This document shows, piece by piece, positions 19,464 through 29,391 of a stretch of 64,000 nt of DNA. This DNA comes from Thelonectria olida. Lineage: Eukaryota > Ascomycota > Sordariomycetes > Hypocreales > Nectriaceae. Location of the stretch: the NCBI GenBank assembly GCA_020736575.1, contig JAGPYM010000001.1, forward strand, positions 62,001 through 126,000, given 5' to 3'. Positions within the stretch are counted from its first letter, which is position 1; the number at the start of each line of letters is the position of its first letter. The translations under genes and the position numbers were made by a program. The notes beneath the pieces were generated by a model, which made no database searches, was not told where the DNA came from, and worked only from the letters and a program-made list of their open reading frames with translations.

Positions 19464-22400
19464 CCTGGGCTGTTGTTGTGTGTGTGGTATTTTGTTGTTG
19501 TAGAGGAGGAGGAGACCGGCTCCGGCTGCGTGCTTCTGAAGAGGCAAGCAGGAGATGGATAAGATGGGGAGGAAGTTGCTTCTTGTTGATGTATGGAGAT
19601 GTATGAGACGGTAGGATGGAGGAGAAGCTGGGGAATGAAGATGCTAACTACCGTCAAGAACGGTGGGAGGAATCTGGGGTTTTATACATTTCAGTCTCTC
19701 CATCCGTGTTGATGGACGAATGCTGCTGTTGTTACTCCGACTCCCTCGAGGGGGTACAACCAAGTCGCTCAAGATTGTTATCCGCTATGTGCTGATAGCA
19801 GATTGTGGAGTGTGTTGTTCTCTCTTGTTCCTTTCCCACAAAAATGGCGACGAGGTGCTCCAATCCGAGTCATTGTTTGCAACCGTGGCGAGGACAAGGA
19901 GGGATTGCTTTGACATGATGCGCGGTCCACAAGGCGGCGACTGGAGACGGGGGTTCCACAACATGGATAATTTTTACAAATCTCTCTGTTTGTGAAGCCG
20001 CGGCGTGTGTGCTGCAAAACTCTCGAGGTATGAGGTAAGGGGATGTCTTGTTGGTGGTTTGATAGGGATGGCGATGACGACCGCCTCCTCTCCCACCCCG
20101 GCTAGCCGCAGCTAAAGAACGGGTACCTGTACCTGGATACCTGGCCACCCATATGATGTCTGAGGGAAATAAAAGTACCGAGTACTGCGCCGATAACCCC
20201 CCTTCGTGCTTGTTCGAGGCTGCCAAGCACGGCGGCAGGGGCGGGTCGATTTATTTCACCACAGACGCCGCCGCCGCACCAAAAGTTCAAAGACAAGGAA
20301 GGAAGCCCAAGGAAGCCCAAGGCTCCGTTTGAAGGCTGGAGGTGGACAATGTACCGCTGTGACGTACGAAGAGGATCCATATGGAAGATGGAGAAGAAGT
20401 TCGTCTTGGGGCAGGAACTGAGAACGGACAACGCCCGTTGTGTCAGTGAGCCAAGTGGGGGGTACGCCCATCGGTTCCCTGTCTGTCTTGACGTGACGGC
20501 ATTGTTCGTATCTATGCCCGATGAAGTACAGTAATTGGATGTGGACGAAGGGAAAGGCCATGATGGCATCCTTTGGTTGATGAGACCGAGAATGCCCTCG
20601 TTAAACAGCGGTGACGGCAGCCAACCCCTCGGCCTCCCAAGACAATTAATTGTCAACGTATCTGGTTCGTTGCGTGCGTATCTGCATCTCCATCTGGTCG
20701 GCTGTCAATCGAGACCCTGCCGCATTGTTACAGAGTGTGGACCCTGAGGCTCAGCGTGGCACAAGCCATGCCGCTCACTGCAGTTTAGCTACAGGGGACG
20801 AGCAACAAGGGCAGGGGACAGGCGGCGCTGAGACGGTACCTAGAGAGAACGCTGCGGAGTCACTGTGAGACACCCCAATGCACCGTCAAGGATGGCGACA
20901 GGACGGTGAGAGGCCAAAGGATCATGCTGCTGCAGCCAGGATACGGTGGAAACGGGCAACCAAACCAACCCCTCAATTTCTTTCTCACGGCGGCTTCCCC
21001 AATTGGTGCATGCTGCATTACATCCGCCAGTTCCTCTCCTGTTGAGATGTTGGTGAGGTCTCCGTTGCAAATCCACACCTGACGTCAGAACTCTTCGCGA
21101 ACAGACCCCGCTTGTTCTCCACCAACCAACCCCGCCGGTCCGAAAAGACCTTGCCCTATCAGCCGCGCCGACCGGCCCCACTCTTCGGCCTCCTGCGAAT
21201 TTGGGGCCCGGGAACATTCGGGGGGGCGGCCTCGGGCACTGTCGTCTCTGAGTCGCTATCAGGAGGACAACGGTCGATACAGCGCGGTACCGTAAGCCGA
21301 CCGTTTCTTTGTTGGGCGACTCAGATTGGATAATGGTTGATGATGGCCGTTTTTCTCCCTTTCCCGCCTCCCACGTGCAAAGGCAAGCCATCCCGATGCT
21401 CGCCCTGTCCATCATCGACCATCGATGCTTTCTAGAGTTTTTCGATTGTTGATCCAATATGACGTAAATTCGGCAATGGGATGAAAACTCGTTCATGACA
21501 GGCAATTCTGCGCAGCACCCCTGAATCGGAAGCCGAGCTACTGCCAATACGGCAGGCAGACAACACCTTCAACCCAATCAATGGATGCCCTCGTTTGCAT
21601 CTCAGCTCTCAGCTCCGCCTCTCTTCCCACAGCTGCTCTTTCTCGGACTCAATCCGTGGTCGCTTACTCACGGACCTGTACCACTCCGTCCGCCAATGTG
21701 GCTCCCCCGTTTCAATGCCATCACCACCAACGACAACCAACGCCGAGGGGCCCGGTCAACTGGAAACAAGAGGGAGTGGAGAAGGCCAAGAGGGGCGGCA
21801 TTAAGGGACACACACCATCCATTACGGTGCGGTACCTGTAGCCCCTTTGCCGCGCGACGCTCGTTTATCGTGAGACAGTCTTTTTTGTCCACCGTTCTTT
21901 TCGTAGGATCGTGGCTTGCTCGCTTTGACGGTGCAGTTTAATAGCTACGCGCGCTTGAAGCGGTTGTCGAGCAGACGACATAATCACCGACTCACGATTC
22001 ATGTTGATTCTGGAGTCTAGACTCTTGACCGTGGAGTGATTGTGATCCTTGGCTCCTGGATCTGAATAATAGTCTGCCTTTAGCCGTCTTTAGCTACATA
22101 AAGGTGCTGCCATCCATGAGCCCGTACGTCGTCCGTACCCAAGCAACAAGATGCAGTACATGATGAGCGAATATGCAATTCTCCATCATCCCTCCCTTGC
22201 AATCCTACATCAGCCCGTTTACCGAGTTTGCCTTTTTGACACGTTACAAAAGCGGTATCCCGGGGAGGCAGCATGTGTTGCCTGCTTTGCTTGGCAACAC
22301 GTTCTCGTTCCCTCCTTTGGCTGAAATGCCGCCCTTGACTCCCGCCCCTCCTTGTCCAGAGAATGAGACGCAGCGGGCGGCACTGTCTCACTCGGTTGCA

Positions 22401-22863
22401 GCCCAAGGAGAAATAAAAACGCCAATCTTTGGGACGGGCGGCGATGGGACCGACCGTCGGGAAAGAGATCATCACTGCCTGCTGTGGACAAGCCGGGACG
22501 AAAAAGACAGAGAGAGAGACGCTGTTGTGCGCCCTGAATCGGGACAGTGATCATCCCGAATTCAAGGCATCTGCCGTTTCTTTTTCCTGGTTCCCGAGAC
22601 AAAATGCCCCCGAGTAAGATTCTTCCCTCCATCTGAGCGAGTGATCGACGGCTTCTCCTTCTCTTCACATGTCTTCCAAGAAAACTTCTTAGATTCCGCG
22701 CACACACACCACACACCACCACCAAACAATCCCCACGTTCCCACGTCAGCAACAACGACTTGCTCTCAAGTGATGAATAGTCGGTCAAGCCCTCTCTCTT
22801 CTCTCTTCGCCCCGTCCCATCTTTGTCTTATGTTGGTTGTGGTTGTCTTTCTCCTCCGTCATC
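19464..22863. other. Gene-free interval (3.4 kb)
   Basis: The first few hundred bases are the promoter and leader of the HAD gene. The remainder holds no ORF with coding character or domain. Both ends of the interval are pyrimidine-rich on one or other strand. I see no repeat family or RNA gene. Confidence 0.55.
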
Positions 22864-23697
22864 TCACTGAAGATTGCAAAACAACCCTCCATCCACAAGC
22901 AGCTGTGCGCCCGTCACATAGCCGCTCAGCTCCTCGCACGCCAGGAACACGGCCGGGCCTGCCATGTCCGCCGGCATGCCTGTGCGGCCAAGGGGGATGC
23001 GGCCTTCCATGTACTTGCGTTTCTCCTCGTCGGCCAGGTCTTCGTCGTTGAGCTGCGTGCGGATAGTGCCCGGCAGCAGCGCGTTGCACCGGATGTTGTG
23101 TTCGCCCAGCGCCACCGCTGTGCTCTGCATCAGGCTCAACACGCCCGCTTTCGTGGGCGTGTAGTGCGTCTGCTGCCCGCCGCCGACGAGTGCCGAGATG
23201 GACGACAGCCCGATGATGCTGCCGCCCTTGGGTGTCTGGTGCATGGCCATCTGTCTGGCGGCCGCCTGCACCACGTAGAAGGCGCCGTCAAGGTTGGTCC
23301 GCACCGTCGTGTGAAGCAGATCGGGCTCCAGCGTCAGGAAGTCGGCAAAGGTGCAGATGCCCGCATTGGACACGCAGACGTCCAGTCGCCTGTTCCCCGA
23401 GTGCTCGACAGCAGCGGCGACCAGCTTGGCAGCCGTTTCGGGGTCGCGGACGTCGCCCTTTTGATGGGCGAGACGGCCGGCGTGAGGGATCTCCAGGCGC
23501 ATCTGATTTGCTTCTTCGATGAGAGACTCCAGGTGCGGCATGTCCTTGTCGAGGCCGAGATGGTTCACGACGACGTTGGCGCCCTGACGAAGGAATTCGA
23601 TGCAGATAGCGCGACCGATGCCGGTGGTGCCGCCAGTGATGATGGCGCTCTTGTTGGCGAGGAGGCCGGAGATACGGGGCATTGTGGAGGAGGGCAT
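22864..23697 (-). CDS. L-rhamnose 1-dehydrogenase (SDR family)
   Basis: A single-exon 277-residue classical short-chain dehydrogenase. The cofactor motif is TGGTTGIG (residues 21-28), followed by NVVVNHLGLD after beta-2; NAG is at 111-113, Ser at about 166 and YTPTK (Tyr179, Lys183) completes the catalytic set. The NHLG segment, the overall length and the C-terminal GYVTGAQLLVDGGLFCN resemble fungal L-rhamnose 1-dehydrogenase (LRA1/RHA1; lraA in aspergilli), which oxidises L-rhamnose to L-rhamnono-1,4-lactone. The assignment gains weight from the L-rhamnonate dehydratase gene 1.6 kb away on the same strand. The ATG at 23697 was chosen because the frame upstream has no ATG. Other SDR substrates remain possible. 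Confidence 0.82.
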   Translation of the reverse strand: MPSSTMPRISGLLANKSAIITGGTTGIGRAICIEFLRQGANVVVNHLGLDKDMPHLESLIEEANQMRLEIPHAGRLAHQKGDVRDPETAAKLVAAAVEHSGNRRLDVCVSNAGICTFADFLTLEPDLLHTTVRTNLDGAFYVVQAAARQMAMHQTPKGGSIIGLSSISALVGGGQQTHYTPTKAGVLSLMQSTAVALGEHNIRCNALLPGTIRTQLNDEDLADEEKRKYMEGRIPLGRTGMPADMAGPAVFLACEELSGYVTGAQLLVDGGLFCNLQ

Positions 23698-25344
23698 GAT
23701 GATTGGTGTGTGCAAGTGTGATGTGTGATTATATATGTATGCGTGATGTGCTTGCGTGTTCCTGTGTCTAGAGAGTACAGAGCCTTATCTCTTGCTCTCG
23801 TCAACCCTCTTGCGTTGGACGCCTTTTAAACTCGTCACGACCGAGGCGACTGCGTCGAGAGGGGTTTCGAGTGGGGGACAGTCGAGATGCCGCGAAACGT
23901 GGGTATGTCGGTAGATTGTAGGTCCGAAGGCGAAAGCGGGCGGAGATGGTGTGTGACGAGTCACGATATGGATGATGGTGGTGGATGTCGAGTCGAGATG
24001 TGATGTTTACAGCGGCGACGCACGATGCAAGATATAAAGGTAAAATGCCGCCTTCTATTTAGGCAAATTTCACGTCCCAATTGGAGAAGGACGATGGGAA
24101 AAACCAGCACCAGAGAGACACGCACATACAAAGAAGCCTCCTCCCATTGCGAGTCTGTGATGGACTCTGGTGGCGGCCCCGCGATCCCGTGGCCATTGAG
24201 CCGTCGACGCTATTCCCATCAAGGCTTGAGAGACGTTCTAGGCCGAGCTTCTTTTCGCCATCTCGGGGCCATTTGTCGCGAGATGCCGGCGCGGGGGAAA
24301 AAGAGAAGTTGAGAGGACGTCTTTGTGATTACCTTATCTCAATGAACTGGTTTTGATCGACAATGATTCTTTTGTACTGTACTAATTAATAAAATTGATG
24401 CTGGGATGTCGTCGTCTGTTCCCCAGAATCTACAAACCATAAACCCCAGGATCGATGCAAAATCTCCTGACTCCTTCTCCCTCCCATGCCTGTTCCCTGC
24501 TCCCACATAAAAAAAAGGCAACATGAGATGAACTGAAATCACCTGTCAATCGACCAGGGCGCCACGAGCTGCCACGAACCGTGAAAATATCGTGACTTTT
24601 TACCAGGGTCTCCGTCGGTTGCTTTGGCCCGAACTGTGCTGCCGCACCCACCACCACTTCGGACGGTCACCGTTTTCTGACTCCCCCCCCCCAAAAAAAC
24701 TCACGATCTTTTCCTCCCCCTACCGTCGCGTCTATCCCGCAGTCGCTGAGACAAGGGGGAGGGGGTGTGCACCCACGAAAAAAACGAACCACCCACATGG
24801 GCCACTGCACCCACGATCGTGGGTCTGCCCTTTGGTGGTCAACTGACGAACTGGTGGTTTGGGCTTGTTGGGCACGTCAGAGGTTGTCGTTGTGCACTGA
24901 ATTTGCAGCACAGAAATATGGGGAAGCATAACGTTAATTGCTACTGGTAGGTTGGTTGCATCTCCCGCCCTTATCTCTGACAATGATTACTATTCAAGAC
25001 ATATCTCACTGTTTTACTCATTGTATTGTTTCTGCTCAGCTCGTCTAACACGGCGTCGTACATAGCGTCAGGATCAACGACATGTCCGTTAGATGAATCC
25101 AATATCTATACATCGATCCCACCACATGCAATAACATCCCGAAACCGGGAAAATGATATCTCTACTTAACAGAGCACCAACATAATCCTTACTGGACAAC
25201 CAATGCGTAAATCCAACCATGCTTGTATGATGCAATGACCAAAAAAAAAAGAAGAAGAAAAAAGGGACGTTTCTCTCATGTAACGCATTCTATGCATCCG
25301 AAAAAACTCAGCTCATTCACCCGCACATCACACTCTAACAACAC
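23698..25344. promoter_or_regulatory. Promoter region of the rhamnose dehydrogenase gene
   Basis: This 1.65-kb interval lies between the dehydratase stop and the dehydrogenase start. It contains two sequences matching the fungal CreA consensus SYGRGG (GTGGGG at 23871-23876, GCGGGG at 24291-24296) and a 19-bp sequence at 24263-24281 related to one upstream of the dehydratase. The CreA sites are short motif matches and therefore weak evidence. No gene is seen. Confidence 0.45.
24263..24281. promoter_or_regulatory. Candidate regulator site upstream of the rhamnose dehydrogenase gene
   Basis: TCGGGGCCATTTGTCGCGA, 566 bp upstream of the dehydrogenase start codon. It matches 14 of 19 positions of the palindrome at 27353, including the first nine bases. 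It retains one CGG half-site; the other half is GCG. Confidence 0.35.
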
Positions 25345-26989
25345 TCAAGCAGTGCTGGTGGTGAGGCTTTCAACCTTGGCTGCCAACTTGTCGACCACCC
25401 CGTTCGTCTGCTCAGCCTCTTTGCTGGACTCCTTGGGAGCCTCTTCGCTCTCATTAGGAGGGCTAGGGGGGGCCAGAGTGGGAATCGCCGGCAGCTTGAA
25501 AAGGAAGTCGCTGGGAATCAACTTAGCCCGGGCAGCAGGGTTGATGGTCAGACCAAAGCCGGGCTTGTCCAGGTCCGCAGTCGTCAGATAGCCCTTGGTA
25601 GGAATGGGCTCGTCAATGAAGAGGTCGCCAAACACTGGCAACACGCTCTTTCCATCAGGCGAGTTTGCAAGGTACTCCTGGAAGGGTGTGTTGGGCTGAG
25701 AAATGACAAAGTGGTAGCTGTAAGGGCCGCTGGCATGAGGGACAACGGGGATGTCGTAGGCAGCTGCCATGGCCGACACCTTCAGCAACTCGGTCATGCC
25801 GCCAAGCCACATGACATCGGGCTGGATAATGTCGAGGTTGCGGCCCTCGACGAGCTTGCGGAAGCCGTATCGAGAGTACTCGTGCTCACCAGTGGTGAAC
25901 TTGACCGTAGGATGGGCACGCTTGATCTGCTCGAAACCGTCTGTGTCATCGGGAGACAGGCACTCCTCCCACCAGTTAATGTTGAGGTCCAGAGTAGCCT
26001 TGACAACTTCGATGGTGTAAGGGACATTCAAGCTCATGTAGCAGTCGACCATGATGGGGAAATCGGGACCAACAGCTTCGCGGTGCTTTCGCAAAAACTC
26101 GACGTTCTTGCGGAGGCCCTCGTGACCATCGTCGGGGCAGAAAGGAAGCGGAACCTTGGCTCCCCAGAAACCCATTGACTTGGCGGCCGTGGGCTCGGGA
26201 CCGGTGCAGTAGAAGTCGAGCTTCTCCTTGGTGGCACCGCCAATGAGGCGGTAGACGGGCTCATTGCGGACCTTGCCCAGGAGATCCCAGATGGCAAGAT
26301 CGATGACAGAGATAACGGCGAGGGGAAGACCCTTGCGACCATAGAACATGGAAGCCCGGTACATCTGCTCAAAGAGCAAGTTGGTGTTGCGGGGGTCGGC
26401 TCCGATGAGGAATCGCTCGAAGTGCTGGTGAACCAACCAGCAAGCAGGAGGGCCTGAGAATGAGTGGTCAGTTTACTATCCTCATTGTGTGCAATGCGGG
26501 AGTGAATTGGCCCCCATCAATGGGGGTATGTGGGGGTATCGCGATGGTCGCGAGAATGCAATGCAATGATGGCTTACCTCCAAAGCCAGTGGCAAAGCCA
26601 ATGGTGCCATCCGAGGCCTCAATCTCAACCAGGAAGGATCCGAGAACATTGATACCCCAGCTAGTTCGAGACTTCTTGTACTGCTCCCATCTTGAACAGG
26701 GCGTTGAGATGTCACTGTCAATGAGCCTAGATGTCGGTTAGCATGCGTTGGAAGATGGCTGAGTTTGTCGCCAAGAGCTTCGGGGAATTGAAGACGCACC
26801 AATGGCCACCCTTTACATTGTGATAATCACCACCTGAATTGGAAGTCAGCTGCAAGTCCTTTGACGTGGGGTAGAAGTGTCATCCTCAGATTGACGTCCG
26901 GAGGAGCGTAACTACTCACCTGAGCCAACACCGCCAATGATGAAGGACCTGATGGCCTTGATGGTGGGAAAGTCTCTGACAGACGCCAT
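25345..26989 (-). CDS. L-rhamnonate dehydratase (enolase superfamily)
   Basis: Four exons on the minus strand: 26989-26920 (70 nt), 26833-26800 (34), 26726-26578 (149) and 26453-25345 (1109). Donors are GTGAGT, GTGCGT and GTAAGC; the second intron has a GCTAACC branch. The product is 453 aa. Metal ligands are visible at Asp221 (MVDCYM), Glu247/248 (WWEEC) and Glu274 (TTGEH). The His-Asp pair is His324 (VVPHASG) and Asp297 (DIIQPDV). His34 in KGGHW near the N-terminus is the position typical of rhamnonate dehydratases. The enzyme converts L-rhamnonate to 2-keto-3-deoxy-L-rhamnonate (LRA3 in Scheffersomyces, lraC in Aspergillus). The C-terminal roughly 55 residues are a Pro/Glu/Ser-rich extension not needed for the fold. 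The small exons restore the conserved N-terminal capping domain, which supports the splice model. Confidence 0.9.
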
Positions 26990-29391
26990 GTTGAGATATT
27001 TTTCTTCCTTGTTTCCAATTGAGTTCAATGGGATGAAGGAGAGAGATGTACGAGATCGTGAGGGGATGAGATCGTGAGTTGGAGGGGTCGAAGCGATTGG
27101 TCTTGTATGTGGTCGTACGAGAGATGGAGAGAGGGATTGTGTGAGTTTGATGAGAAAAGAACTTCGTAAGAAGAAGGAGGGAGATGGATGAACAATTCTA
27201 CACGACCAGACTCGCAGGTATTAATCTGCTCCTGATCGGATAACAATTGGTAGTCAATTGGCTCTCAGAGGTGATCCAATGGGTTGCAGTGGGGGTGAAT
27301 CTGGGCCGGCTGTGCCGTCTAGACTTTGGTCGGGACTCGATCGGGGTCTGTGTCGGGGCCAAATACCCCGAGAGAAGCGATTTTTGATGGATCATCTTCA
27401 ACAACCGGTCCGGTTCCACTGTGAGGTGCGACGGTTGAGCGCCTCGGCCTAAGTGGTACGTCGTACGTACAGAGGTCACATTGTCGAAGTCGGGAGGAGG
27501 GAGGCTATGGTAGTATCATCCGTTGGTGTCCAGTGACCGTTGAGGTGTTTGGTGGAGAAACGAAACAGAGAGTGTGTCGGACAGGACGCCGATGGGAAGC
27601 GAGGGCATTCCGGGATTTTCGAATATGGAACTGCCGAGCAGAGTATGCCTCTGAGTGGCTGCTGTACGCCCGGTGGACAGTGGGGGTATAATTCGGTGGT
27701 TGACGACCGAGACTCCGGCATATGGCCAAGGACAGTCGGCCCAGTAGTGTGTTGCAGTATGCGAGTACGGGTGGATGGGAAAACACCTGCAATGGACGAG
27801 GGGTGAAGATCTTGCGGGAGAAGAGAGATTGAGTGTAAGTGAGATTTGCGGGGTGGAAAATAATGGGGGAGGAGCGACAAGGACAGGATCAATTGGGGGA
27901 AGGAGACACAGAGACTGGGGGGTTGCCAAGTGGCATGATAATGGAGGCAGGCACCGTCCAGTAGCTATTCGTATAATAGGCGGCCACGTCCTATCTTTGA
28001 GCACGAAGCAAGACTCGACATCGACGACGAGTGAAACGACACTATTTACAACCAAGTCGACTCGACCTCGTACATACAAACACCCTCTCCGACTCGGTCG
28101 ACGCATACTGTCCCACCTTTCTTCCGGAAATGGTCGGTTGAGCAATTACCCGAAGCGACACAGAGGAGCAGTGGAACCCGGGCGTTCTGACGGGTCCCCT
28201 CTCTGCCATGAAACAGAATCGCCTTGACTCTACAAAGTACAAGGCTTCTCCTTTCTTGGGCATCAAAAAAGGAGAGGGCGAAACGAGATGAAAGTCTTTG
28301 TGGCATTGTGGTGTCAACATCAGTTCATCCAAGAGAACGGAAGCGACACCACCACGGGCACACAAGCCATTCTCAGGCATCCTTTCAGGCTCCAATCACA
28401 ACATCAGCAGCCTTCCCCGCTCTCCGCTTCCCGCCCCATGTGAAAGTGTGAAGGTTACCCCGAGTCCAAGCCAAAAACATACCATGTCATGACATGGATG
28501 GGAGAGAAGCAGGTGTGCGTGACCTGTTTGCCTTTCCAGCTGCGTCGCGATCAGCAGAACCGATCAACAAAGAAACATTGACAGCTTCTTTTGCTATCAC
28601 AGGCCGCATCTCCAACTAACAAGATGGTAATAATTTAGCCCAGTCATCCTGCTGTATTCCGGGTCTCCATTCTATCAATCTATTTGCTTTCCCCTTTCTC
28701 CTGGCTTGCCGGTGCCCTTTGGTCCGAACAGGAAAAACCCACTACCTCCCACCACACCTCGGCCGAACCCCAGCTCGAGAAAGCTGCGGGCCAATTGGAT
28801 CGCGTCTTCTCGTTGCTGGCCCTTCCGCCCGAGGCCCCGGAGGGTGGAACATGGGTTTTGTCACCGGTAAAGGTGAGAAGGCAAACAAAGACAGCAAAAA
28901 AAGCAGCGACGAAAATTATGAACAGTGGCATGAGATTACCTAGAAACAAGCCAACAATGCAACTTGGCTGCGAGGTACCAGCTGAAGGTCGGCCTGATTC
29001 CTGTCCAGGTTCTCTTTCCCCCTCTTTCTCCTCTTTCTGGCGCCTCCCATCCCCTTCCAGCTTCTCCAACTGCCACTGGTGGTGTTAAGCTTTCACAAGG
29101 CAATCTTGTCATTCAGTGACTAGCTCCGCCTCGGGCGTCTTTACTCCCTTTCCCGCGAGCCATTGTCCCGGATCAGCGAGGCCGCTCCCTGGCGATTCCC
29201 TGGCGTTTCTCCTGCATCTCACCTCACCTCACACATACTCCAACACGCTGCTCATCTCGCTGCTTCATCTCACCGAGAATACTACCAAGTATTCGCGAAT
29301 CCCATCCCCGGTAGGCGAAAGGAAGTGAGGGCCCCCCTCCGCTTCCTCGACGCCTCCATCTCTCGCCGCCGCATTGCCTGCTGTGCTCACC
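26990..29391. promoter_or_regulatory. Divergent promoter region, rhamnonate dehydratase and Zn2Cys6 factor
   Basis: A 2.4-kb intergenic region with no supported gene. The left part is pyrimidine-rich on the minus strand (dehydratase leader); the right part, about 28,980-29,390, is pyrimidine-rich on the plus strand (factor leader). It contains the CGG-N11-CCG palindrome at 27354-27370 and CreA-like GTGGGG at 27289-27294 and 27680-27685. Confidence 0.5.
27353..27371. promoter_or_regulatory. Candidate Zn2Cys6 operator (CGG-N11-CCG palindrome)
   Basis: TCGGGGCCAAATACCCCGA: perfect 6-bp inverted arms TCGGGG/CCCCGA. The CGG triplets are inverted with an 11-bp spacer, the geometry bound by Gal4-type dimers. 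It lies 364 bp upstream of the dehydratase start and about 2.0 kb upstream of the divergent factor gene. Confidence 0.5.

Noticed and set aside
19464..22863. RIP-degraded transposon
   Set aside because: Base composition is not AT-rich, no TpA excess is evident by eye and no repeated or inverted termini were found.
28680..29069. 129-aa minus-strand ORF with a hydrophobic segment
   Set aside because: It begins at a non-ATG codon, lies within the leader region of the transcription-factor gene, and the hydrophobic run reflects base composition.
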